64,000 nt of DNA from Rapana venosa (lineage: Eukaryota; Mollusca; Gastropoda; Neogastropoda; Muricidae). Location of the stretch: the NCBI GenBank assembly GCA_028751875.1, contig CM054140.1, forward strand, positions 14,420,271 to 14,484,270. Direction: 5' to 3'. Below, one piece after another: positions 44,701 to 55,429 of the stretch; the stretch's first letter is position 1, and each line of letters starts with the position of its first letter. The position numbers and the translations under genes are program-made. A model generated the notes under the pieces. That model was not told the origin of the DNA and ran no database searches. It saw only the letters and a list, made by a program, of their open reading frames with translations.

Positions 44701-47700
44701 TGGGCCCTTCCATTAAAAAAATTTTATGCCCCCAACCCCAATTTTTTAAAAATTAGGTTTAAATTTTTTTTTAAAAAAAAACCCAAAGTTTTCTTTCCCG
44801 TTTTCAAATACAGCAATTTTTTAAAAAAAACTTTAAAACCCCCCAGACAAAAGCAGAGAAAAATTCAAAATTTCAAATTTTAGTAACTGCTATTTTCCAC
44901 AAAAACAATGCATTCGGCACGTTGCACACAAAACAATAACAAAAAAAAACATGCGCGCACACACAAAAACACACACCTCTAAAAATAAAGGGATCTTATG
45001 CTAAGCAAATATAGCATAAAAAAAGTGATGACAAATACCTGATTTAAACCCTTCCAAAGATATTAAAAGGGAGCACAAAACCATCCCTTCACACACACGC
45101 AAAACATTCTGACATGACATACTTTCATTCTTTAAATTTTCAAATCTTTCTTAAAATTTTTAAAAATCATTCCTATCTCCCAAATTTTCTTTCAATAAAG
45201 AAAAAATTCCCAAACCAAAGACCCTTTTTTTAAATCCCCCCCAAAAAAAAAAAAAAAATTCCCCCCCCCTTGAAATATTAAAATCTAAAAATTTTAAAAA
45301 AACTAAAAACCCTTTATTTAAAATTTAATAAATTTTCCAAAAATTCCCCAACCACAACCAAACCCCTTTTTAAAACCTCCTTTTTTTTTTAATAAACCCC
45401 AAAGTCCCCGCCCCCCCAAACCTTTTAAAACATTAAAAAAAAACCCCCCCCCCCCCCCCCCCCGCCCCAAAAAAAAAAAACCAACTTCACCCCCCCCTTT
45501 AAAAGATTTAAACAAGCTTCTAAAATCATCCATCCCTTTTTGATATAATTTTTTACCCAAAACATTCTAAAAAACCCCCAAACCCCTTCCTACCATCCTT
45601 TTCCCCAAAAAATTTTAAAAACCCTTTTCCCCCCCCCCCCCCCCCCCCAAAAACCCCCCCCTCCCCCTTTAAAATTTCATTTTTCATTTTTTTTTCCCAG
45701 AATAAAAAGCCAAAAATTTCTTTTTAAAAACCCCCCCTTCCCTCCATTTTAATTTTGCCCCCCTTCCCCCCCCCCCCCCAAACCCCCCCCCCCCCAAAAC
45801 CGAAATTTTCCCTTTTTTTCCCAATTTTTTTCCCCGAAAATAAGCCTTTGCTTTTTTGTCCCCCTGTGGGGCAATTTTAATTTTGAGGGGGGAAAAAATT
45901 TTTTTCCAAAAGGGTTTAAGAGTTTTAAAAATGGGGAAGGGGTCGTTTAACCTGGTTTTTCCCGTTTTTTGGCCCCTTTGGGGCCTTATTAGAATTTATT
46001 AATTGGTTGGAAAAATTTCACATTTTTTAAAGGGGGCGTAGCTTTACAAATAATGGAGCTTTAAAATTAAAATCAAAAAGGGTTGTAAAAAGGACATTCC
46101 CAAAATTACTTTTAAACAAAAAAAAAATTTTCGAAATTCCCTTTTTCCGGGAAATTTTTCCCAAACCTTGCACTTTCTTCCCCAAAAAAGAAAAAAATGG
46201 GAAATCATCAAAAACTTTCAAGGGGACCTGAACCAGTGAAATAAAAGGTTTATGGACTTGAAAACATCGAAACGAACTGCAAGTTTTAAAATTGGCAAAA
46301 AGCAAGAAGAACCCCCAACGTCCCTGCCAAAAATTGGTTGGTTTTAGATTTCCCAAAAACCCGAAGTCAGAAACAACTACCTTAATGGGGGGCAAAAATC
46401 ACAAAAAAAAGAAAAAAAGGGGAACCTCGGGGTTTTTAACCAAGGAACAACCATTTTTTTTTAAATTTTAAACCCCCAGTCCTATCAGCAACCGTGCATT
46501 TGGGCCCCTTCCCGTGTCCCCGCCCAACATTTTTTTAAAAAAATTGCAGGCATTTTGAAAAAAATTTAAAAAAACCAAAAGCCCCCCCTTTTTTTAAACG
46601 CCACTGCTCTTAAAAGTGCATCTGTCCCCCCCTTAACCCCCCTCGCAAACCCCCCTTCCCTTTCCTCTCGTTCCGCCTTATTTTTCCTCCCCCTTTCTAT
46701 CCCCTTTTCCCTATACACACTACACACACACAAAAATGACAAAACAAAAAGGCACACACACACACCTTTCAAAACCCCACAAAAAACAAGCACACAACAA
46801 GCACGCCACACACACTGGCATGCGCACAAACACACACTGGGGTGCCCCACACCAAAACACGGCGTGCCCAACCCCAAAAACTGGGGAAGGGGGCACCCAC
46901 TGACACAAAACACACCAAATCTCACCTAAACCAGAGAAAATTTTCTCTTTTTTATAATTTTTTTTTAAATTTTCCACCCTTTTTAAAACTGGTACTTTGC
47001 ACTTTTTAAAAAAAATATTTTAAGCATGTTGGCAGTTAGTTTTTTCATCTGCTACTCTTGTCAAGTCGCTTTTCTTCCTCCAAAAAAAAAACTTCTACCA
47101 AAAAAATAAACTCTACAAAGGTAGCCCTTGGCATTTAAGGCCCCTCAAAACCACACGCACCCCACACACACCAAAATCAAGATCCACTTCAAGGTTTTTA
47201 AAAACCAAACGAAAAAATACAAACCCTCACAAACCCGAAAAAGTCACTTAAAATTGATTCACTTTTAAATTTAAAAAAAGTATTAACAGATAAAGCTCTT
47301 TCCCAAATTTTCAAATGCCAGCAATTTTTTACACAAATCCTTTTTCCTTAAAGGCAGCAATGGGGGGTATGGAAAAAAAATCTAGCATTCCGATTTCATA
47401 AAATCAAATTTTAAAAAGCATGTATAAAAAAAAAAACAAAAAAACCCCCCCCGCTTTTTCCCCTTTCGCTTATCGAAGAGGCATTCTAAACCCTTTTATT
47501 TTATTACAAAATTTTTTTCTAATTGCCTCATGCAGATTGAGAGGGATCATCTTTTTTTGTTGATTTTTTTTTTTTTCAAATTTTTTTTTCTTTTTTTGTG
47601 TTTTTCTGGAAAAACCTTTTTTTTTTTGGGGGGGGATACTTTTTGTTTCAGGGTTTTTTTTTTGTTTTAACATTTTGTTGCCCCCGAAAAACCCCCTATG

Positions 47701-48355
47701 GTTTTTGGGGTGAGGAGATTTTTTTTGATTTCTAGGGTGGGCCTCTTCCTCGATAAAACGTCCTTTTTGGTGGGGGTCCTGAAAAACATATGAACAAAGT
47801 ATAAAACAGTGTTGCGGATGCCAACAGGGAAACTTGGGATTTGACTGGGAAAAGAATTTTAAATTTTAAATGTTAAAGAAACCCAGAAAATGGGATGATG
47901 CACTCATGGAGAACACCAAACCTCCCTAAATGCTTTCCCACAACAGTAGGGATAAAAATAAACTTTGCATAGACCCCTTCTTCTACCAAAAAAAGTGATT
48001 TTAGTCAAACAACGAAAATTCACCCGCCAAAAAAAAAAAACGTGGGGGTTTTGAGTTCCATTCCCAGCCTTACGGTTTTTTCCCCTTTCCCCGTTTTACA
48101 GGAAAAAAATTTTACCCCGAAAAGTCAAGTCCCTTTTACAGGAGACCCTAAACCCCTTCAGATCCCCAAGGGGCTTACAGGGTTTTTGCATACAAAAGAA
48201 ACCCCCTAAATTCATCAGAAAAAAGCAAAAAAGCTAAACCCTTTTTTACTGTCCCGGCAAAATCCCAAAAATTGGGAAAGTTTTTTCTCTCCTCTTCCAT
48301 TTCCCTTTAAAATGAAAAGGGGTGGGGGGGGAGGGGGGGGGGGGGGGGGGGGGGG

Positions 48356-48962
48356 AATCTGTAGCCAGATATGAGTGTGCTCACACATGCACTTTGCAGT
48401 CTTACCAAAGGACTTTCAGGGAAATGGAGTTGGCACAGAATTCCGTGGGAAAACTCCTCAACCCATCACCTCTCTATCCCTTCCATCTCTCTTGGTTATT
48501 TTCTGCCTACCCACTTTCCTGCCTTTCTCCAAGAACATCTAAAAAAAAAAAAGTTTTTACAAACCTTTCAATGAGCCACCCTGAAGTCAGAATGTCTGTT
48601 GTGGCCAGTAGGCAGACCTCCAGCTTCGTGACAAGTGCAGAAGTCGTCCAGACACTGCGAATTGTAGGCCAGAAAGAGGGAAACTGCAAACGTTTCCTGA
48701 TCACACACTGGTAACTGACGAGTGGTGCCAGATGGCGTGTCTGTTCTCTGGCGCTCGATTCCAGTCCAGCTGTTCCTGTAAGCAGTTAAAGTCATGAGTG
48801 ACAAGGAAAATTTTGACAGCTTTATTAGCTCAGGTATTGCAATGATTTGGTCTTACTCTTTACAACTGATTACATTCACAATTATTATCCCAAAACAGTG
48901 TAATATTTCATTTGCTGCTTTTGTTTCCTCATATATAAAGATGTTTTGATCTCATAATGAAA
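48356..48962 (+). repeat. Accurate overlap with 28593-29202
   Basis: After the interrupted G tract the two copies agree apart from about ten small differences, up to the last base before the gap (29202 = 48962). The second copy then continues into new sequence. Confidence 0.95.
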
Positions 48963-49200
48963 CTATCACTTCACAATTGCCTTTAAATGACCTTGTCGCA
49001 CGTCTGTTACTTTATAATTTCAAATGTTAAAATGATTTGATGTCATTTTAAAACAAAATTATTTAAATTATTCTTAAAAGACACCACATCTGTTGCTTTA
49101 TTAGCTAAAATCAATGATCTGATGCCATTTTGTAACAATATTTCATAATTATTCTTACAGAAATTAAATCTTTTGCTTTATCAACTTAAAGTATCAAAAT
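48820..49200 (+). repeat. Diverged tandem repeat of about 85 bp
   Basis: Units share CTGTT(A/G)CTTTAT...ATGATTTGATG(T/C)CATTTT...TTATTCTTA; two clear units at about 49001-49160 with weaker partial units on both sides. The first contig ends inside this array. Confidence 0.55.
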
Positions 49201-49234
49201 ATTATAAAGTCATAAAAGACATATTGGGGTGAGA

Positions 49235-49385
49235 GGATCTCTTAGTGTTAGTGGTGGCGACGAATGACAAATGGCGTGTTTAGACATTCCCCAAGACAAA
49301 ATGCAGCTACCTTTAAGGTGGCCAAAAGCAGTCGCACACGCAAACTCACTATTGGTACACCCCAGAGCTCTCGCTAAGGAACGGG
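49235..49385 (+). mobile_element. Tail 2 SINE fragment
   Basis: GTGTTTAGACATTCCCCAAG, ATGCAGCTACCTTTAAGGTG and CAGAGCTCTCGCTAAGGAAC match the tail 2 consensus seen at 51360. Confidence 0.6.
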
Positions 49386-49819
49386 GAAAAAAATTCAATT
49401 TGTGCTTAATTACCTCAAATTTTAAACGGTTTCATCTTAGTACTTCAAAACAAACTGATTTCACAATAATTCTATATAAACATACACTTTGCTTTATCAG
49501 CTCAAATATGACGATTAAGTCATACTTATCTATATCCATACCACTCTTCCAAAGCAAAACCCCCAGTTCATGATGGCTGCCATTACACACAAGGTATTTT
49601 GTGGTTCACAGCCCAAAAAAGCAAGGAATTTCTTAGTAACAAAGCTGAAATGGTTTTCTTGGCAAAATATTACATTTAACTTATACTAATTTGAAAAAAT
49701 ATTAGATTTAAAATTACCCTCATCACAATTTAGCTGTACATTGTGAACTCAAAACATACCAATTTATTTCCTCACTTTTTAAGATTTAATTTTAAACTAT
49801 CACTGGAATACAACATTAA

Positions 49820-49920
49820 CCCCCGAAGTAGGAATGCAGCTACCTCAATGGTGGGTAAAAACGGTTAGATACACAAAGTCTCACCAATGATAAACCCTGT
49901 GGGCTCTAGTGGCGGAACGA
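49820..49920 (+). mobile_element. Tail 2 SINE fragment
   Basis: CCCCGAAGTAGGAATGCAGC, TACCTCAATGGTGGGTAAAA, then CTCACCAATG; ends at about 49915. Confidence 0.6.
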
Positions 49921-50117
49921 CAAAGTTAAAATTTTGTCTTCAACACCTTAAATGGGTACATTTTTCGTTGATGCCAGTCTGCAAATGTACACAAAGATGA
50001 CACAAAACACTGAAAAATTGTGGTTTTAAAAAAATTCACACATTTTTCATTAGCAATGAGGGACAATGCATTTAAGTATTTAAAAAAATATATTACAAAA
50101 GATAGCAATTTTCTTAC

Positions 50118-50192
50118 CTGGATTATGTCAAAATGTTGGACCACTTGATTCCCCTTCATGGAAGTAGGTACATGTACCTTTGCTGCAGCCAT
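50118..50192 (-). CDS. Possible first coding exon of an unrecognised minus-strand gene
   Basis: From an ATG in good context (A at -3, G at +4) the frame reads MAAAKVHVPTSMKGNQVVQH and five more residues to a strong donor CAG|GTAAGA in phase 0. An upstream in-frame ATG at 50204 directly follows a TGA. I do not recognise the protein and the next exon is not certain. Confidence 0.3.
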
Positions 50193-50454
50193 GCTTGCCT
50201 CCATTCAGTAGAGGTCCTTTTGTCTCAGGAGACAATGGTGCATCATCTTTATTTTCAGTCTTGCTGGGAACAATGTGTGGAGTCCAACCCATGCATGATA
50301 CTATCTGCTGAATTGGGTGGTTTGGTTTAGCAGTCCCATTAGACTTTGGATTTCATTGGAACTGCTCCAGCTTACATGGTATCTGGCTGAATAGACAAAA
50401 ATCACAAACATTTTCTAACTTTAGCAGTAACTGATTTCTTTCAAAAGGGTGGGA

Positions 50455-50838
50455 GGGAGGACAGCTTAGTGGTTAAAGAGTTTGACAGCCCAGGATCAAA
50501 CCCAAATCCAAACCACCATTCAAGGGCATTTTTCCCCTGGAGTTAAAATCACGACAGACTCCATTCCTCTGAAAGTCCTTTGGATGAGACTATTCTAAAA
50601 CAAAAGCCCTGTGTATGAATGTACACAGACATCTTGCACATGCGTTAATATCCATTATTTCAGAATCGTAGGAATTTGTGCATTTAAGGACATGACAAAA
50701 TATGTAAAAACATGCATGTACACTGGTGTGTTTAGAGATCATCCAAAAGTCAGATTGTAGGTACCTTAACGATGGGTAAAAATGGTCAAAATGTGCAAAA
50801 ATCTCACCATTGGTGAACCTCAGACCTCTTGCCAAGGA
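50455..50838 (+). mobile_element. SINE family A head and body joined to tail 2
   Basis: Head ACAGCTTAGTGGTTAAAGAG, body with CCCCTGGAGTTAAAATCACG and AGTCCTTTGGATGAGACTAT, then ACTGGTGTGTTTAGAGATCA and tail 2 (GGTACCTTAACGATGGGTAA ... GGTGAACCTCAGACCTCTTG ... AAGGAACAA). It has the family A body but not tail 1. Confidence 0.7.
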
Positions 50839-50949
50839 ACAAAAACAAAATATTTACAAATAAATAAATAAAATAACCAGAAGATGTAGTAGCTAATGAT
50901 ACTCTGTTGCGTCTTCTCTCATGCCCCCCCTAGGTCCTTTGGGACATGG

Positions 50950-51150
50950 GACTGAGAGTGAGTAGCAGCTAACACACTGGACTCATAGTTGGTGGTTCAT
51001 GAGTTCAAATCCCATAAAAACATGGATTTTTTTTTTAATTAACTCTAGCCAGTTCCTACCTCAAGCAAAACTTATGGGTTCAATGGGAAGACTGGGACCT
51101 CATCAATATTGAGAGCTGCTTAAATCAAACCAACACTGTCGAGGCCTAAC
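50950..51150 (+). mobile_element. tRNA-like SINE, third type
   Basis: Head GTAGCAGCTAACACACTGGA with B-box-like GAGTTCAAATCCC, then TTATGGGTTCAATGGGAAGACTGGGACC... The downstream part resembles 11220-11265 (TTATGGACTTATTGGGAAGA). Confidence 0.45.
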
Positions 51151-51354
51151 AGCAGGGCATATTATGATAGGACATGCAAGGAACAGCCCTTTCAAGAAGT
51201 CTCAAGTTTTTCCAATACTATAGCATCATTCCTTTATCAAACACAACATCAACTATTATTCAATTTAAAACTTTTCGGATTTGGTGTTCTGTTTTGCGTG
51301 GTGTTTGGAACAAATGACAAATCTTTAGAAATACATAATATATACACACTGGTG

Positions 51355-51470
51355 TGTTTAGACACCATTCCCAATGTTGGACTATGGCTACCTCACTGGT
51401 GGGTAAAAACGGTCACATACAAACTCTCACCATTTGTGAACCTTGGTACTCTAGCTAAGGAACAACAACA
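51355..51470 (+). mobile_element. Tail 2 SINE fragment, best-preserved tail
   Basis: GTTTAGACACCATTCCCAAT, GCTACCTCACTGGTGGGTAA, TCTCACCATTTGTGAACCTT, CTCTAGCTAAGGAAC, then (CAA)n at 51463-51479. Confidence 0.65.
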
Positions 51471-51502
51471 ACAACAACAAATAGAAGCGAAAATATAAAT
51501 AC

Positions 51503-51585
51503 CTGATCTAGCTTTTGGAAAACACAGGTCATGATGGCTGCCACCTCGCATCAGGGAAACAGCACTCAATTCCAGCCCCAAAGAC
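51503..51585 (-). CDS. Exon-like segment, unrecognised
   Basis: Acceptor TACTGCTTTCAG, then 83 bp, then donor AG|GTATTT. It is open in one frame (SLGLELSAVSLMRGGSHHDL ...) and, from an internal ATG, codes ten residues to the donor in phase 0. It could be a 5' exon of the same gene as 50118-50192. No recognised domain. Confidence 0.25.
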
Positions 51586-51589
51586 CTGA

Positions 51590-52180
51590 AAGCAGTAAGT
51601 ATCATCAGCAAGAGTCTAAAAACCCAAGTTGTTTTATTGGCTAAGATATACAAATGTTATTTCATCACTTAAGCTTCTTCAATGTTTTCAAATTCAAATC
51701 CACTCTGTTTATAATGGTAAATATACAAATAGATAATAAATAGACTATGAAGCTATTCTAATCAAATACACTATCAATAATGTTTTTAAAGATGACTTTC
51801 AAACAAGGAGGCATTTATTTCAAACAATCATGATACTCTCCATTCCAGATACAGAAGCTACCATGTCTGCAGCAGCTAAGCATCACAAGCTCTTTATAGA
51901 GTTCTAAAAGCCTAGGTGACGTGTGTTTCAAGAGAATGAACTTTTTTCTCCTAGACAGATGTGAGCTAAAGATCATTATCTGAATAATGTCTTTATAATA
52001 AAACTCAACTTTTGCTGAAGAGTTCTTAAATATACTTACACATGCAGGAACTTGGTGGAACAGATGACTGCCCTATTCATGGCAGGACAACTCTCAGATG
52101 ATCCACACAAGACAGGCCACTCCAGATGATCCCCATGGTAATTCACCAGGTTAGGACCCATGTTTAATAAAGGATGGGAA
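51590..52180. other. No gene seen
   Basis: AT-rich sequence without coding or repeat structure that I can support. Confidence 0.5.
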
Positions 52181-52183
52181 GGC

Positions 52184-52815
52184 TAAGGAAATGCATTAGA
52201 AATGTGAAGGGGGTGACTTGAGTCACGATTCCTCATAACCACTGTCTCAAAGCGTAGGTGGTGGTGTTTTTGGACATGGAAACGCATCAGAAATGTGAGA
52301 GGGTGGGTGACGAAATTGTCTCAAAGCCATTGTAGGTGGTGGGGATTTTGGAAATATGGAAACATCAGAAATGTGAGAGGGTGGGTGACAGAATTATCTC
52401 AAAGCCATTGTAGGTGGTGGTGATTTTGGAAATGCATCAGAAATGTGAGGGGTGACGGAATTGTCTCAAAGCCATTGTAAGTGGCTGTGATTTTGGAAAT
52501 ATGGAAACGCAAAAGAAATGGGAGGGGGTGACTGAGCCACCATGGCTATATTATGTATATAGGTGCTGCTGTTTTCAGACAGAAATGTGACAGGTGACTG
52601 AGTTGTCTCAAAACCGTTGCAGGTGATGGTACTTTCGGATATACAGACACATCAGGAATGTGAGGGGGTGACCAAGCCAATTCCTTATGACCACACAAAG
52701 TTGTAGGTGGTGGTATTTTCAGATATATGGAAATGCATCATAAATATGAGGGGGTAGCAGAGTCGTGATCCCTCAACGGTCATCTCAAAGCTGTTGTAGG
52801 TGGTGGTATTTTCAG
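52184..52815 (+). repeat. Minisatellite with a long irregular unit
   Basis: About eight diverged units of roughly 60-110 bp built from GAAATGTGAGGGGGTGAC, a TTGTCTCAAAGCC block, GTTGTAGGTGGTGGT, ATTTTGGA and ATATGGAAACGCATCAG. Unit length varies through internal insertions and deletions. Confidence 0.85.
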
Positions 52816-52869
52816 GCACGAAGATCACTGTCACCAAGATTGCTCTCAGATCTCTTGCCAGATTTTATC

Positions 52870-53165
52870 CCTATTCTAAATTTCTTTTCTTTTAGTGTTT
52901 TTTTCTTAATTGGGTTTTAATTTATTTCAGTTTAGCTTAGTTATTTCAACTCATTTTATTTCATTTTCTTTTATATCTTATTTTGCTTTTATTTCTAATT
53001 GTATTTCATTATATCATATTATGGTTTATTACTTCATTTTATTTTATATCTTACTTTTTGTTTTATTTCTAATTTTAGTTCATTCAGATTATATTGTTTA
53101 TGGCTTATTCATTTTTAAAATTTATATTTACTATCTTGTTTTATTTTGTTATCTTAGCAAGAAAT
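52870..53165 (+). repeat. T-rich degenerate (ATTTTATTTC)n region
   Basis: About 300 bp dominated by TTTTATTTC/TTTTATATCTTA variants on the plus strand; an 86-codon frame across it is low complexity. Confidence 0.8.
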
Positions 53166-53415
53166 ACTGATTGCAATCAGAAGTGTGGTGCAGTGATCAA
53201 TTGAAGGTGACCAACGGAAGTAGTTGAAGTAGTCCAATGGCAGCGACGTTAAAGCCCAGCACAGAACTTCAGAGGCAAAATGTGGTTTGAGCAAGAAGTT
53301 TTGAATGCAATGTCAACAACAACAAAATTTTAATAAAAAACGTGTGTCGCAATTTCTCGTCCATGTGTATCAGCTGTGCACAGAAGAAGTTGTATTGCTT
53401 GTGGCTTTGCATAAT

Positions 53416-53593
53416 GACCTGTGTATACATACATTCCAATGTTACACACTGGATAACTGACCTGTGTATACATGCATTCCAATGTTACACACTGGATAAC
53501 TGTGACCTGTGTATACATACATTCCAATGTTACACACTGGATAACTGTGACCTGTGTATACATACATTCCAATGTTACACACTGGATAACTGT
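53416..53593 (+). repeat. 45-bp minisatellite, four units
   Basis: Units start GACCTGTGTATACATACATT and end GTTACACACTGGATAACTGT. The first unit is 43 bp, the next three 45 bp; they differ at one or two positions. The unit length is a multiple of three, so a repetitive frame appears on both strands; not a gene. Confidence 0.95.
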
Positions 53594-53599
53594 GACTGC

Positions 53600-54040
53600 T
53601 CACTTTTCGGTTTACCTTAAGTGTTTCTGATGTGACATGTCATGACTGACCCATGTGCATGCAACTGCTTTTAAGTAATTTTTACCAACATTCGGACTCG
53701 GTCCTGTGGGGTCTGGAAGAATGCAGGAGTCTGTGTGTATTCTGAAGACAAAAGGTGCACTGTTTTCAGGGCCCTAGAAAACAAAAGGTTTTGTGCAGCA
53801 TTCCCGCCTCATCCACTCCCTACCCTCTAACAACACGGGTCTAACAAGGTTGAAGTCTCATAATGGCATATTTATGGCAAGAAGATCAAAGATGCTGTGA
53901 AGTATCTGAAAAAGAAACAAATGAGATACAATGTACTTTTTTTTCTTGTTGTTCCTAACCTAGAGCTTTTCAAGGTTCCATGAATTTTCCAGGTTGCTGT
54001 TGGACTTTTGTAAATAGGCTATCAATGAATAAAATTAATA
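53600..54040. other. No gene seen
   Basis: Unremarkable sequence; no support for coding or repeats. Confidence 0.5.
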
Positions 54041-54044
54041 CAGT

Positions 54045-54315
54045 TCTTAGGGTGAGACTATAAACCGAAGCACCAAGTGCAAACGCAAGAAGAACTAATC
54101 CATTCCACCTTTCGGAAGAATAGAGCTTTGTCACCATTGCGTGCTGGTGGTAACAATTACTTTTTTTTTTAAACCCATACACACTTGTGTTTCAAAATCA
54201 GATCACCCCTAAAGTCAGAATGAGAATGCATCTACCTTTATAGTGGGTAAAAAAAAAAAAGGTTACATACGCAAAATCTCAACATTGAACTTCAGACCTC
54301 TAGCCGAGGAACAAA
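54045..54315 (+). mobile_element. SINE family A body with tail 2 (5' truncated)
   Basis: GAGACTATAAACCGAAGC, CCACCTTTCGGAAGAATAGA and GCGTGCTGGTGGTAACAATT are family A body; TAAAGTCAGAATGAG, CTACCTTTATAGTGGGTAAA and CAGACCTCTAGCCGAGGAAC are tail 2. Confidence 0.68.
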
Positions 54316-54629
54316 ACCAAAAATAGATAAAATTGTCTGAAAATATTTGTGCAAGTCTTCTTGACTTCTACCTTTCTCTAGAGAGCAGGCAGTGTGTGTA
54401 AGCATGTGTGAATGTGTATGCCTGCCTACCTGCTGCCAGCAAGTATGCCTACTTGAACTAATATTTAAACACCAAATATTAAGTCTGCAAAAATATGTAA
54501 TCGTACTTACAATTAGATGGTGGTTGAAGTGACATGTAGTGGCAGCGACAACCACAGCTGCAACAGTCTGTCAGCCTGAAGTGTAGATAGTGCAGCATTC
54601 CATTTCCAGTTTTTCTTTTGCGTTGTCAG

Positions 54630-54734
54630 ATGGATGCCGAAGTCACTGCGATGAATGCAGCAAAATGCTGCAGGTCCTCCAAGTTATTGAGCTTCATGCA
54701 AGGTCTTCCTTCAAACTGTGTCTTGTGTGGTGGG
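54630..54734 (+). CDS. Exon-like segment, unrecognised (plus strand)
   Basis: Acceptor TTTTGCGTTGTCAG directly before ATG, 35 codons in phase 0 and donor GGG|GTAAGG. Ends GLPSNCVLCGG, a CX2C knuckle-like motif. There are no neighbouring exons I can join to it, so it may be chance. Confidence 0.22.
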
Positions 54735-55094
54735 GTAAGGCTTCGATACATGTTTTATTGCAGTTTCTCTTTGTGGCCAGTGTGGAGTTTCAAGGGCATT
54801 ATTTGTTTGGCAAAGTCTTTTCATGGCTTCTGTTTTTGTGGGGTTGTCCTCATGAAGCAGGGTCTGCCTGTTAAGTGTTGACACAGGGTGGCCTTCTGGG
54901 GGCTTTTTGTTGGGTTTTCTTGTGGTGAGGTTGAGAGAAGAGTTGTCCTTCTGGTACATTCCTGTGAACAAGATTTCGCGATTCGTAATATGCACTTAAA
55001 CTTAAGTCTAATCGATCAGTGATTAGCATTGTGCAGTGTGTGTGTGTGTGGTGTGAGGACAAATTTCACTCAAGACTAAGCCATAGCGTTTATT

Positions 55095-55400
55095 TATTTA
55101 TTTTATTCTTTTATATCGAGGATAATGGAATAGGCACTTATGTGCTTTTTTTACATTTTTTTAAATTTATTTTTTTAATTCTTTTATATCGAGGACAATG
55201 GAACAAGCACTCATGTGCTTTTTTACATCCAGTCCCCGTGTGTATGCGGTTTTGTAAATTTTGTCATCTGTTCCGACCGGCACACAATGGCCTACTCTTT
55301 CGAAAAGCGTAACAGGATCTAACGCGTGGGCAAGTTGTTCTGCATGCGTTCGCACACGCCTCGGTTTAAGTCTCGCCCTTGAAGGACTTCAGTCCCCGTG
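55095..55400 (-). mobile_element. SINE family A with a duplicated tail 1
   Basis: On the minus strand: head near 55350-55400, body (AGTAGGCCATTGTGTGCCGG) and tail 1. The tail occurs twice in tandem on the plus strand: ATATCGAG(G)ATAATGGAAT at about 55114 and ATATCGAGGACAATGGAAC at about 55184. Confidence 0.7.
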
Positions 55401-55429
55401 TGTATTCGGTAACTCAGTCAAGTGTTGTG

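Larger units (their letters stand above)
29703..48355 (+). repeat. Corrupted second copy of about 10660-28592 (probable false duplication)
   Basis: Anchors: CATGATCAGTGG at 10686 and 29763; T before the G tract at 28560 and 48323. All features between occur in the same order: hAT part, MITE, Ty3 with both LTRs, SINE A, exon 1, repeat R, SINE B. Bases are replaced by runs of the neighbouring base and 17874 bp have become 18560 bp (about 4% longer). Apparent genes here are damaged duplicates. Confidence 0.95.

Noticed and set aside
30098..47673. Numerous 60-200 codon frames between 29.7 and 48.3 kb
   Set aside because: Most are products of homopolymer noise in the corrupted duplicate; they have Lys/Phe/Pro/Gly-rich composition and no counterpart frame in the first copy.
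29703..48355. Reading the second copy as an ancient segmental duplication decayed by mutation
   Set aside because: Changes are runs of the neighbouring base rather than typical substitutions, density is uniform over all sequence types, and the copy turns accurate abruptly at a G tract.
52910..53170. 86-codon frame resembling a multi-pass membrane peptide
   Set aside because: Low-complexity TTTTATTTC sequence; hydrophobicity follows from T-rich codons.
53330..53620. Two repetitive frames with a 15-residue period on opposite strands
   Set aside because: The 45-bp minisatellite unit is a multiple of three, so frames stay open by arithmetic.
54711..54995. 94-codon minus-strand frame rich in Lys, Thr and Pro
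   Set aside because: No recognised motif, no splice or start support, and it overlaps a better-bordered plus-strand segment.
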